Below, in pieces: positions 33,929 to 43,200 of a DNA stretch of 64,000 nucleotides. A program made the position numbers and the translations under genes. The notes below the pieces were generated by a model. That model had not been told where the DNA came from. It saw nothing but the letters and a program-made list of their open reading frames with translations, and did no database searches. The DNA is from Mesostigma viride. Taxonomy: Eukaryota; Streptophyta; Mesostigmatophyceae; Mesostigmatales; Mesostigmataceae. The first letter of the stretch is position 1. Each line of letters opens with the position of its first letter. The stretch covers positions 3,650,764 to 3,714,763 of the forward strand of contig RPFO01000015.1 in assembly GCA_009746045.1 (NCBI GenBank), given 5' to 3'.

Positions 33929-34379
33929 CAAATAAACTAGTCGTGGCCACTACAGGCAGTCTAACGAATGCAACACATGCAACATGGTGCTCACTACAAC
34001 GCTTCCTTATCTGCGCAATAAAATGTACAGGGACATTGCATGGCGGCCCCTCAGCTTCTGAGCGCTGTGATGCCGCTGCGACGATAGGGTGGTCAACTGC
34101 CGGCGACGATAGGGTGCACACAACCATACCCACATCATCCTTGCCACAATACGCTTTATGAATCCCCTCATCAAACCTTTGCGAGAAGCTATAGTCTGCG
34201 ACAGCATCCCCTGGCGACGACATATACGCATATGCATTCTCAGCTACTATATTCATTAATTCCCATGCCGTCTTGTGAGGGGTCCGACGTACCTTTGCTG
34301 CCAGAGATTCTGCTGCGAATGCGGTTGCCGCTGTGCGCTTTGCCTCCCAGCGTGCTTTCCAGGCCCGCGCGTCCTCCAT
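33903..34379 (-). CDS. Unrecognised ORF with a diverged paralogue at 40.4-40.7 kb
   Basis: A 158-codon ORF starting MEDARAWKARWEAKRTAATA (34379), an Ala/Arg-rich helical head. A region with ADYSFSQRF, KAYCGKDDVGMVVC, HPIVAAASQRSEAEGPP and VHFIAQ follows. The minus strand at 40407-40664 shows AAYSFSGRF, SGKDVVCMD, HPLFAAASQRSCAEGPP and LHFIVQ in the same order. Frame and motifs are kept although the DNA has diverged, which suggests past selection on protein. No family is recognised. It overlaps the dispersed repeat at its 3' end, so it may belong to a transposable unit. Confidence 0.45.
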   Translation of the reverse strand: MEDARAWKARWEAKRTAATAFAAESLAAKVRRTPHKTAWELMNIVAENAYAYMSSPGDAVADYSFSQRFDEGIHKAYCGKDDVGMVVCTLSSPAVDHPIVAAASQRSEAEGPPCNVPVHFIAQIRKRCSEHHVACVAFVRLPVVATTSLFELSLVVMM

Positions 34380-34533
34380 CGTTACACAACATAAGCTGTC
34401 CTGACTGCGAAAGACTTAATTAACAATGTCTTCGTCGTCAATTAACGCGTCTTCTACGTCTTCCACAGTGTGCATGCGTAGCTAGCCAGCTATGTCGCGG
34501 TTTACGATCCAGTTAACGATTACGGCTCCGTAA

Positions 34534-35401
34534 CAGTGTTTCGATTAGTGGCGATACACCGCCAAATGTGGCGGTGTGGCACTTTTTTTGGCAAAATGTG
34601 GCGTTGCCACCCTATTTGACAAGGCCCCCAAGAAGCCACAAATTGGCCGTGCTGTTCTACTTTCTAGTTTCGTTTCGCCACAGAGTGGCCGTGCCTGAAG
34701 TTCACTCTAGTACAGGTTACGCCACAATTGGCAGTGTCAGCCGAACTTCCGGCCGGCGTTCCGCCACGAATCTCCCTTCAGAAAAGTGCAACAGTGCATA
34801 CCGCTTAGTGCATGTTAGTAGCGCCAAGTGGCCCGCTGGCCGCTGGACAGGCTGGGCACTGAGCAGTGACTACCGTAGTGAGCTAGACCGGTGCAGTGTG
34901 CAGTGAGCTGGGTAGAATTGTATTAGAAGAATCAACCAAAGTCTTGTCCAATCAAAATCATCGTCTTCGGAGCAGTGTCTTAGAGACTAGAGTATCCTCG
35001 AATCCATCGTCGAGAATGGGGACCGAATCGTTGCGACAACGATATAAAAAAGTACGAAAAAGTACGCAAAAGTACGAACACAAGCGAGCAAGTGCGGCAA
35101 AATGCGTCGAACTTTTCGCCATTTCCCCGAAATGCGTCGAACTGAGGATTAATCTACACGGGCGGCCGGCAGGCAGAGACCCGCCCTGTATACTCAGCCA
35201 GTACGGCGCCGCGCCGCGCTGACCCCGCCGTTCTACTTCCAATGAATGGTTGGAAAGCCAGCCCGCCACACGTGGCCGTGCCAAGCCCAATTTTAATTGG
35301 CTTAAAGCCACACATTGGCCGAGTCAACGGAAGTTTTTGTAGTTCAAAACGCCACAAGTGGCCTAGCGCCACTAGCAACAAAAACCTTAATCGAATCACT
35401 G
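34534..35401. mobile_element. hAT-type element, 868-bp copy
   Basis: It starts CAGTGTTTCGATTA and ends TAATCGAATCACTG. Both sides carry the 8-bp duplication CTCCGTAA (34526-34533 and 35402-35409), so the boundaries are certain. It shares its termini and much of its length with the long copy at 12773-16267. GTGGC/GCCAC words recur near both ends, probably transposase-binding repeats. A short plus-strand ORF with MGTESLRQRYKKVRKSTQKY is shared by both copies, but no transposase domain is visible. Confidence 0.9.
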
Positions 35402-35610
35402 CTCCGTAACCACCCCAGTACCTAATACAGGGTCAGCTCACTTCCTTAGTGATTTCGGCACCTCAATTAGTGACAAAATTCGGTTCATTAGTACGGTTTA
35501 CCCGAGAAATCTGATCGGATACTGATTAGTGACAAATCGTACCCGACCAAATCCGATCCGAAAGCACTAACGACGCGAATAATTAGTACATGCAACTCAC
35601 TTCATTAGTA

Positions 35611-36750
35611 TGATGGCGAGGTCGTCAGCTCGTGGAGCTATGGAGACGGCATTTCCCATTCTTGCTGCGAAAACAATCGTTTCAGAAAGAAATCTGTGAA
35701 AAATCTCGTGCTTATGTGTATAATTGCTACATTTCTCAGTCTTCATCGCTCCACGCTGAGGTTGGAGTCATGCATATAGCGACCGATTGCGATGATCAAA
35801 GAATGAAAAACTGGGCTAACCGGAATCGTGTGAATCGTGTGCCTACAGCTGCCTACGTGACGCGATCACTTCAAAAAGGCGTCGAATGCGGGATACATCC
35901 ATGGGCTCCATCGTACAGCATTTTTGGGGCGGACCGAGGTAGCTGCCGGTGGGAATGCCGTGAGAATACTGCGGAAACGTGCGTAAGTGAAAACTGGATA
36001 CTGCTTGACCTCCGGAGCATCTGGTGAGCCGCAGTTCTGGTTTAGGGTGATAGGGTGGTTGAAAATGGAGGTCTAGTCAGGGTTTGTTATTGTTTGTTGC
36101 GTTTCTTGCTGGAATTTTATTTTCCGGTGCTGTCGGTGGCCGCTGAAGAAATTCTTTGCGGGACCTAGGATGTGTGCTGTCCTTCCGTCTGGCACCGCTG
36201 CCGTGGATTCGACGGCCGCAAACACCTGCATTGATAAATTGCCGCACCTGACTGCGTCAATGTTATGGATGCTCAGGGTATTATGGCGCCTTGAGTGTCA
36301 TGTTGTCCATACGTCTTGCATATGGCATTCATCTATGTAACCTTTTGCCTCTTGCTGTTGGTTGCTTTGCTTTTATGCGCTTTATTTCATTTCCTTGGTG
36401 GGATTAGCCTGTGGAAGGCGGCCTCCCTCCTGCATCCTGTGTCGGCAGACATACTGACAGGCAGGATGAAGTGCAGGCAGAGGGGCAGGCGAACAGTTTA
36501 TATTTGCACACATGCTTGCCGCTGGTACGCTAGTTTGCGTGTATCTTTGCATGGTCATGTTTTGGCAGGCCTGGACAGATATGTTCAAATGTGGTCGCAT
36601 GCGTGCATGCACGCATGCATGAATGGGTTTACGCATGTTGCCAGCCACATAGGTAGGCACGTGGGAACGCTCGCAAGCTGACGACACTACCAGGTCAGGC
36701 TGGTCTGGACCTGGAAGACACACAGGAGGCAGGCAGCCTTGGATGGTGTG
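35611..36750. other. Left interior of the TIR element, no gene recognised
   Basis: Short plus-strand ORFs begin at 35611 (29 codons) and 35632 (131 codons, MELWRRHFPFLLRKQ). Neither resembles a known protein. CATGCATG-like words occur near 36600. Confidence 0.35.
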
Positions 36751-36755
36751 GTGGG

Positions 36756-36930
36756 GAGGGAGGGAGGGAGGGAGGGAGGGAGGGAGGGAGGGAGGGAGGG
36801 AGGGAGGGAGGGAGGGAGGGAGGGAGGGAGGGAGGGAGGGAGGGAGGGAGGGAGGGAGGGAGGGAGGGAGGGAGGGAGGGAGGGAGGGAGGGAGGAGGGA
36901 GGGAGGGAGGGAGGGAGGGAGGAAGGGAGG
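36756..36930 (+). repeat. (GGGA)n microsatellite
   Basis: About 175 bp of nearly perfect GGGA, roughly 43 units. A purine-only G-rich strand like this can form triplexes and G-quadruplexes. Confidence 0.98.
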
Positions 36931-36939
36931 GCATGACGG

Positions 36940-36957
36940 CGTGCGTGCGTGCGTGGG

Positions 36958-37012
<55 letters not shown>

Positions 37013-37013
37013 A

Positions 37014-37105
<92 letters not shown>

Positions 37106-37128
37106 TGTGTGCGTGCGTGCGTGCGTGT
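36940..37128 (+). repeat. (GTGC)n microsatellite
   Basis: About 190 bp of GTGC units with few interruptions. It is an alternating purine/pyrimidine tract with Z-DNA potential. It lies directly between two other G-rich tetranucleotide arrays. Confidence 0.98.
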
Positions 37129-37213
37129 ATGCCTGGGTGGGTGGGCACGTGTTCGGGTGGGTGTGGGTATAATACCTAATACCTAATGCACCAATTTGGT
37201 GCATTGTGTGTGG

Positions 37214-37682
37214 TTGTATGGGTGGGTGGGTGGGTGGGTGGGTGGGTGGGTGGGTGGGTGGGTGGGTGGGTGGGTGGGTGGGTGGGTGGGTGGGTGGGTG
37301 GGTGGGTGGGTGGGTGGGTGGGTGGGTGGGTGGGTGGGTGGGTGGGTGGGTGGGTGGGTGGGTGGGTGGGTGGGTGGGTGGGTGGGTGGGTGGGTGGGTG
37401 GGTGGGTGGGTGGGTTGGTGGGTGGGTGGGTGGGTGGGTGGGTGGGTGGGTGGGTGGGTGGGTGGGTGGGTGGGTGGGTGGGTGGGTGGGTGGGTGGGTG
37501 GGTGGGTGGGTGGGTGGGTGGGTGGGTGGGTGGGTGGGTGGGTGGGTGGGTGGGTGGGTGGGTGGGTGGGTGGGTGGGTGGGTGGGTGGGTGGGTGGGTG
37601 GGTGGGTGGGTGGGTGGGTGGGTGGGTGGGTGGGTGGGTGGGTGGGTGGGTGGGTGGGTGGGTGGGTGGGTGGGTGGGTGGG
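37214..37682 (+). repeat. (GGGT)n microsatellite
   Basis: About 470 bp of GGGT (117 or so units) with a single interrupting base near 37415. G-runs of three separated by one T are the strongest known class of parallel G-quadruplex former. Confidence 0.98.
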
Positions 37683-37808
37683 AGGATAAGGTGTGCTATT
37701 TACTATCATTAGCCAAACACCATTCCTGCCAAACACCATTAGCCAAACACCATGCCAAACTAAGTCAATTTTGAGGACCTAGGTATGGATCCCCACTTTG
37801 GTACCATT

Positions 37809-38053
37809 AATTAATTAATTAATTAATTAGACTCGTGCTCCCGTTGGGGAGTCACGGAGCATTAACCCCGATGGATGGATGGATGGACGAATTGTCTAGC
37901 GCGCTTCCCACATGTTTGCAAACGCGGGCGCTTCCCCACGGGAGGGGGTTCGTTGTCCTCTATGACCTGGGCCCACTTGGCCTTGTCCATCATCTTGTTC
38001 CAAATCACGGAGAGGCCTAGGCCCCCCATGTCCTCTACTAGCTGTTCTTTGAA
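37809..38053 (-). mobile_element. 5'-truncated LINE 3' end, 245 bp
   Basis: Flanked by the 9-bp direct repeat GGTACCATT (37800-37808 and 38054-38062). On the minus strand it encodes the LINE C-terminus FKEQLVEDMGGLGLSVIW, then a short 3' UTR with a hairpin (GTGACTCCC-CAAC-GGGAGCAC), TCT and an AATTAATT tail. It is homologous to 60579-61020. The single insertion event is certain from the duplication. Confidence 0.92.
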
Positions 38054-38340
38054 GGTACCATTGAAGACACCTTCAAGCCCGTGGGCCGTGATTCATGTCA
38101 AACACCATTCTGAAATCCGTTGGACGCATGACTACCGCCGGTTGATAAATAGCTACGTTTAATTTACTAATTGATTAACTAGGTAGGTTTAATTAACTAA
38201 TTGATTAACTATGTAGGTAGATGGTTTTCTCCTTGACAAATCAATTAATATAAGTAATCTGGTTTTCTCTTTGATATACAAATAGTGGCAATGGTAACGG
38301 CACTGTGGCAATGGTAAATTAATTAATATATGTATAAGGA

Positions 38341-38372
38341 CACAGTCACGTGTCTATTAATTAATTAATTAA
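38341..38372 (+). mobile_element. 32-bp LINE micro-insertion
   Basis: CACAGTCACGTGTCT plus an ATTAATTA tail, flanked by the perfect 10-bp duplication TGTATAAGGA (38331-38340 and 38373-38382). It is the extreme 3' end of the LINE family seen at 58.4 kb, truncated within its terminal hairpin. The size and duplication are diagnostic of target-primed reverse transcription that stopped almost at once. Confidence 0.88.
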
Positions 38373-38382
38373 TGTATAAGGA

Positions 38383-39320
38383 TGCTGCCGTTGGGAAGAC
38401 ATTGAGCACAGTAAGCATCGTGCTTTGTATCCCTATCTTACGTCGTTACACAAAGAGAATAAGGGGCAGGGGGACGCCTTGTGTGGGAATGGATAACAAT
38501 GTCACACTTTGATCATCACTGGGACAAATTAATTAACTAATAAATTGATTATCACGTAGACTAAGTCATGCGGGTACCAATAAAGGAACCTTCATTCATT
38601 GGGACATATATCAATCATTGGGACATATATCAAGACATATATTGGGTTGTCTCCTTGATATATTGGGCCATATATGTGTGTTACCTTGGTCTTAGCATGT
38701 GCAGCCCATGTCAATTAAATTGCTTGATTCCCTTACACAGCATAATACAAGGGGAGTGCACAACATTCGGCCATGCAGGCACCAGCTCATGTATTTTGTC
38801 TCCAGGGTGCGTAATTCTGAATGACGTATGTTGGTGAATAAGACATGCACCTCCGTTTGAAAGTCAAATCCTTACAAACCCGTCAAGTCCTACATGAAGG
38901 ACAGTCTCATGTTGAGGGGGGGGGGGAGCGTAAGAGACCACCAAATGCGTGCAGGAGCTTGAAAAGGGGTTTTACGCGTACACGACCCAAGACTTGAGGT
39001 ATTTATCCTTCGTCTGATCGACCAGGACTGTGATTTCCCCGTCATAAAACCTGCACATGCAGTTGCACGGAGGTTTTAGCTAGTATTCAACCACACTAAC
39101 ACATCTTTATCCATCCAAGCCATGTGAAAACTGGCCAAACCACATGCTACCATCCTCTGCACATATGGTACCTCCTATGTTAAAGGTTTGACGCCATTCT
39201 GACAAGAAGCTTAAGTTACCACCATTCCAAGACGGCCACCCACGAAGACGGTACAAGGAGGTTTTAGTAACCATTTAGCCACACTAGCACCTCCTTCATC
39301 AAAGATATCTGCAAACTGAC
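38383..39320. other. Stretch without recognisable gene
   Basis: AT-rich sequence with ATATAT-CAAG words around 38610-38670. No domain-bearing ORF is seen. Confidence 0.4.
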
Positions 39321-39332
39321 CAAAGCACATAT

Positions 39333-39518
39333 TCTGATCAGACACTCCGCAAAGGTGAAAACCTTTGCGTTCAGTGCCGGGCCGCGGAAAACGCGGAAAA
39401 CGCGATCTGCAAATGAATCCGACCGGAATCGAACTGGGGACCTCTCGCACCAATTTTGCTGACTATAGGACGGACGTCTCCGGTTACCATGGCATCGCCA
39501 ACTTACACCTACAGTCAT
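39333..39518 (-). mobile_element. tRNA-derived SINE, copy 2 (short form)
   Basis: Flanked by the 13-bp duplication CCAAAGCACATAT (39320-39332 and 39519-39531). The minus strand starts ATGACTGTAGGTGTAAG and carries a tRNA-like head with A-box-like ATGGTAACCGG and B-box AGTTCGATTCC. It ends CTGATCAGA. It lacks the ~90-bp 5' extension present in copies 1 and 3. Confidence 0.9.
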
Positions 39519-39744
39519 CCAAAGCACATATAGTTAGTTCTTGCATGCTGACAACAACGCATGCTCAAGGTTGGGGGTCATTGTGACAAGAACTGCTCAG
39601 GTTGATGGGCTTCATATGTGACCACCTGACAAGGCGCTAAGGACCACTAAGTAAGCAGGTAAGCACAATGACACTTCATATGCCATCCAACATGCACCAA
39701 AACCATGCTGAATATCAAGGAGACACCAAAACCATGCTGAATAT

Positions 39745-40020
39745 TTGATCAGGCACTCCGCAAAGGTGAAAACCATTTGCGTTCAGTACCGGGCCGCGGA
39801 AAACGCGGAAAAACGCGATCTGCAAATGAATCCGACCGGAATCGAACTGGGGACCTCTCGCACCAATTTTGCTGACTATAGGACGGACGTCTCCGGTTAC
39901 CATGGCATCGCCAACTTACACCTACAGTCATCCGCAAAAGTTCTCCTGTCCGGGGAGTGATGCAAGCCTTTCGGATTTGGTACTAGATAAATCACTCGAG
40001 ATCTGTGTGTAGGAGTACTA
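39745..40020 (-). mobile_element. tRNA-derived SINE, copy 3 (long form)
   Basis: Flanked by the 12-bp duplication CATGCTGAATAT (39733-39744 and 40021-40032). It has the same tRNA-like core as copy 2 (B-box complement at 39838-39848), with a 5' extension reading TAGTACTCCTACACACAG on the minus strand. It is nearly identical to copy 1 at 13933-14210, so the family was active recently. Confidence 0.9.
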
Positions 40021-40406
40021 CATGCTGAATATGTTTAGAAAGTACAATGGGGTGGCCACGCACCTCATACGCCTTCACCACCCTCGAGCGTGGCCAGCCT
40101 TGTATCTATGTGCATAGCAATAATGATGGTAGCACTAACATGCCTAACCAGCATTTTCTATGTTTCTCCCATGTTAGAGTGTAAGGTTGATGCCAACCAA
40201 GCACATCAACACTATAACACTTCCTAAACTGCCCTAACCGGCATGGGCAACAAGCAGGACTATGGAGGGCAAGGAACCAAGTAGGATCATGGTATGCATA
40301 GCTTGCATGCAGCCAACCATGTCAACCATGGTTGGCTCAGCACATCGTAGTCTTGTCACATCATCATAACAAGGGAAAGCTCAAATAAACTATTAGTGGC
40401 AGCTAT

Positions 40407-40949
40407 CTACAAAGAGTCACACAAATGCAATATCTCCATATTATCATCACCATAACACTTCCATCCCTGCACGATAAAATGCAACGAAACCATTGGCGGC
40501 CCTTCAGCGCATGAGCGCTGTGATGCCGCTGCGAAGAGAGGGTGCGTCACTCTCACACAACAAGAAGCGTCCATACACACAACATCCTTGCCAGAACACG
40601 TTTCATGAAATGCCTTAAACCTTCCCGAGAAGCTATAGGCTGCGACTGAAGCGGCCCTGACCACAAAATCAACGAAAACAATCTAAAGCTGCCAGGTATT
40701 CGACAACACAACGGCAAGCCACGGCGAGCTAGCTGGCGGAAACTGCCCAAAAAGAACGCAAAAACCTTCGAACGATGAGCTCATAGAAGAAAGCACTGAT
40801 AGCAGATAACATTCGCGACAAATCTGTACCTTGCCCTCGGAAATCCCTCGCCCAGGCGCGCAACAACAGGCGTTCTTCCATGGACAGGTCAGACACGCAC
40901 TGTGCAGGCCTGAACAATTACTTACCGATAATGGCCAAAAATGTGGCAA
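40407..40949 (-). pseudogene. Diverged paralogue of the 33.9-34.4 kb ORF
   Basis: The minus strand contains AAYSFSGRF, HPLFAAASQRSCAEGPP and LHFIVQ, aligning with the ORF at 33903-34379. Upstream (40917-40700) another frame reads SMEERLLLRAWARDFRGQG followed by a helical stretch, possibly an upstream exon. The preceding repeat at 40120-40380 also matches the other locus, so both are copies of one larger unit of unknown nature. Confidence 0.4.
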
Positions 40950-41084
40950 AAAGCACCCGCTCGGTTAAGAATTCGATGCTGCCGATAGTAATGCCTGCTT
41001 CACGGTCAGAACAACCACCAAAACCACGATTTTACTGCCGCTATCATGAATTCTATTTCATTCCGCGCGACCAAAAAATTCAGA

Positions 41085-41345
41085 TTACCCCCCATGCCGA
41101 TGGCATATAAAAACATCAGCGATATTGTAAACCAGCTGATTTCCGCCACAAACCAACATCATAAAATCATCGTCTTTAACATTCGAGTAAATATTGTGCA
41201 TTTCGCTTGCCCTATTGTGGTAATTTCGCCTGAACGCAGTCGCCATGGCCACTTCCGCTAGGGGTGCGCGCACCGTGCACCCACTTTTCAGAGTAGGGAC
41301 GGCACCTCGGACGGCGAATTTTTCGGCGCCAAGAAATTCGGGCAT
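41085..41345 (-). CDS. Unrecognised ORF near the right end of the TIR element
   Basis: 86 codons, MPEFLGAEKFAVRGAVPTLK to HRHGG. It has balanced composition with MHNIYSNVKDDDFMMLVCGG in the middle and ends at a GGTAATC that could be a splice donor. It could be an exon of the element's own gene. No family is recognised. Confidence 0.25.
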   Translation of the reverse strand: MPEFLGAEKFAVRGAVPTLKSGCTVRAPLAEVAMATAFRRNYHNRASEMHNIYSNVKDDDFMMLVCGGNQLVYNIADVFICHRHGG

Positions 41346-41756
41346 GTCCTGTCCCCTTAAAAGGACTCGCTCGCGGTGGCCATCGCTGCACGCAGCACGA
41401 AAGGACGCATGTAGGCTAGCGACGCTGGAGTTCGCTTCGTTAGTGCCAGAAATCGCTTCGTTAGTGCCAGAATCGCTTCTTTAGTGTGAATTCGCTTCAT
41501 TAGTACAATGAATTCGGCTCGTTAGTCTGACATCATTCAATGTGCTAATCATGCGAATCGTTAGTACGTTACTTCCACTAATGACTCGGGTCTGACTGAA
41601 GTCAACGAAGTCGAAACCCCCCAAATTCGGCAGATTAGTACGAGTATCCGATCGGACCCGGGATCGCAATCTCGAATCGTTAGTGAAATCGAATCACTAA
41701 TCTACCGAATTAGTGAAATCACTAAGGAAGTGAGCTGACCCTGTATTGGGGCAGCT

Positions 41757-42040
41757 ATGGCGCCGTACCCACTACCTGACCCGTCCCGTATACCCCAACG
41801 TAACCTGAACCGAAGCCGTTCACGCCCCCGTAAACATAACCGGCCCAGTTACTGGGCCGTACCGAATCTCGGGGCCGATATTCCGAATGGTACCGTAACC
41901 GGTCCGGTAACCCAAACCGCCAACGAATACGGACCCGTAACCTGGCCCGTCGAAGTTACCGGGCAGGTTATGGGGGCGTCGAAGTTACCGGACAGGTTAC
42001 GGGGGCTTCAAATTAACTCCTAGCCGGGTCACCGGAGAGA
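41757..42040. repeat. GTAACC/GGTTAC-rich segment
   Basis: Within ~280 bp the words GTAACC, GTAACCGG, GGTTAC and GTTACCGG occur about a dozen times in both orientations. The first half has mainly one orientation and the second half the other. It lies exactly between the TIR element and the copia-type gag. It could be the remaining end of another DNA transposon with subterminal repeats. Confidence 0.5.
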
Positions 42041-42054
42041 TCACCAATATCCCT

Positions 42055-43059
42055 TTGAATCATAATAATACACATGCTGTTACTGGATATGATCTCACCA
42101 CCCAGGGTCTGCTTATTGTGAATCAACTGCAAACTGTCACGTCAGACTCAAAGCCCAAGCAGGCTGAGGAGTTTGTGGAAGGGCTAGAGGGGTTTCCAAG
42201 TTTGTACGGTGGTACAAACTATTACCAGATCTGGATAGGTAGCCAGACTTTTGGCAAGTGTACAGATCAGATAAAGGACCTCACTAGAGAGTGCAAGAAG
42301 GCCAACAAGGCCTGGTCAAGCTACGTGGCAGAATTAAAGGAGCTGCTAGAGGATCAGAGGAAGAAAGTGGGGATCCATTGGCAGGATAAATACCAGGGGT
42401 GGGAGGTGAAGGGAGACCTGATCCAGAACTTCCTTAACTATTGTAAAATGGTTGAGGAGGGCAGGGCTCACGGCTTTAATGTTGCTGACAACATAGCCCT
42501 GACAAACTGGCTCAAGGTTTCTGGGCTGGACAAGGCGACACGTGGCTCCTTAAAGGTCATGTGTGCCCCACACTCAACCCTCAAGGCCTACAAGGTCATA
42601 ATCAAACAAGCCCTCGAGGCAGAGGAGCTGTTTGAGGGTGGAGTGCCAGTTGTGAAGGCTACCCACGCAGGTGGGCGTGCCCAGGGGGGTTCCAAGACGT
42701 CTGAGGCTGACAGAAGCCAAGGAGGACGTGGGGGCAACCACAACAAGCGGAAGGCCAATCATTCACCCGACCCTGACAGGAGGTCACACTCCAAGTCGGT
42801 GTTCAGGCGGGTGGGTGGTCAGCCCAAGCAGGGCAACGCATCTGACAACGGGGGCGGAGGCCAGGGCAAGTCAAAGATACAATGCTACCTGTGCAAAGGG
42901 TGGGGGCACATCAAGAAGGAGTGTCCCAGCTTCAAGAAGACCCAGGGCCAGGGCAGCAACCAGAAAAACAACAACAAGAACAACAACAAGAACAACAACA
43001 AGTCCCAGGCAGGCCAGCCTTCAAAGGGCAGTCAGCAAGAAGACAACAAGGAGCAGTGA
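42055..43059 (+). pseudogene. gag of the copia-type fossil
   Basis: About 335 codons: an alpha-helical capsid-like part (YYQIWIGSQTFGKC, then VADNIALTNWLKVSGLDKA), a basic linker, the CCHC knuckle CYLCKGWGHIKKEC and an Asn/Lys-rich tail. Copia-type gag proteins form the particle and bind RNA. The region looks uninterrupted over this length. Confidence 0.85.
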
Positions 43060-43200
43060 CTGTCTGAGGCAACCCCTACACACCTTAATTCACCCAAGGG
43101 GGAGGCCAGATGCTCCAATGCAGATTTTATATCTGGGCAAAGAGAGGGTGATCTCCAGGTTCAGGGTGGCCCCAGGTCACCTGGAGAGGTACAGGTTCCT

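Larger units (their letters stand above)
35428..41743. mobile_element. Probable 6.3-kb TIR element with TA duplication
   Basis: The left terminus CAGGGTCAGCTCACTTCCTT, continuing AGTGATTTC (35428), is exactly inverted at the right end (to 41743). TA lies on each side, as for Tc1/mariner-like or other TA-inserting elements. Both ends carry many TTAGTG/TTAGTAC words (35440-35620 and 41430-41730), resembling subterminal binding repeats. The interior is a mixture: short ORFs, tetranucleotide arrays, LINE stubs and SINEs. No transposase is recognised, so two independent ends of one family cannot be excluded. Confidence 0.6.

Noticed and set aside
36687-37774. Long ORFs encoding poly(THPP), (WVGG) or (RACV) repeats
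   Set aside because: They are translations of perfect tetranucleotide arrays and are open in many frames on both strands.
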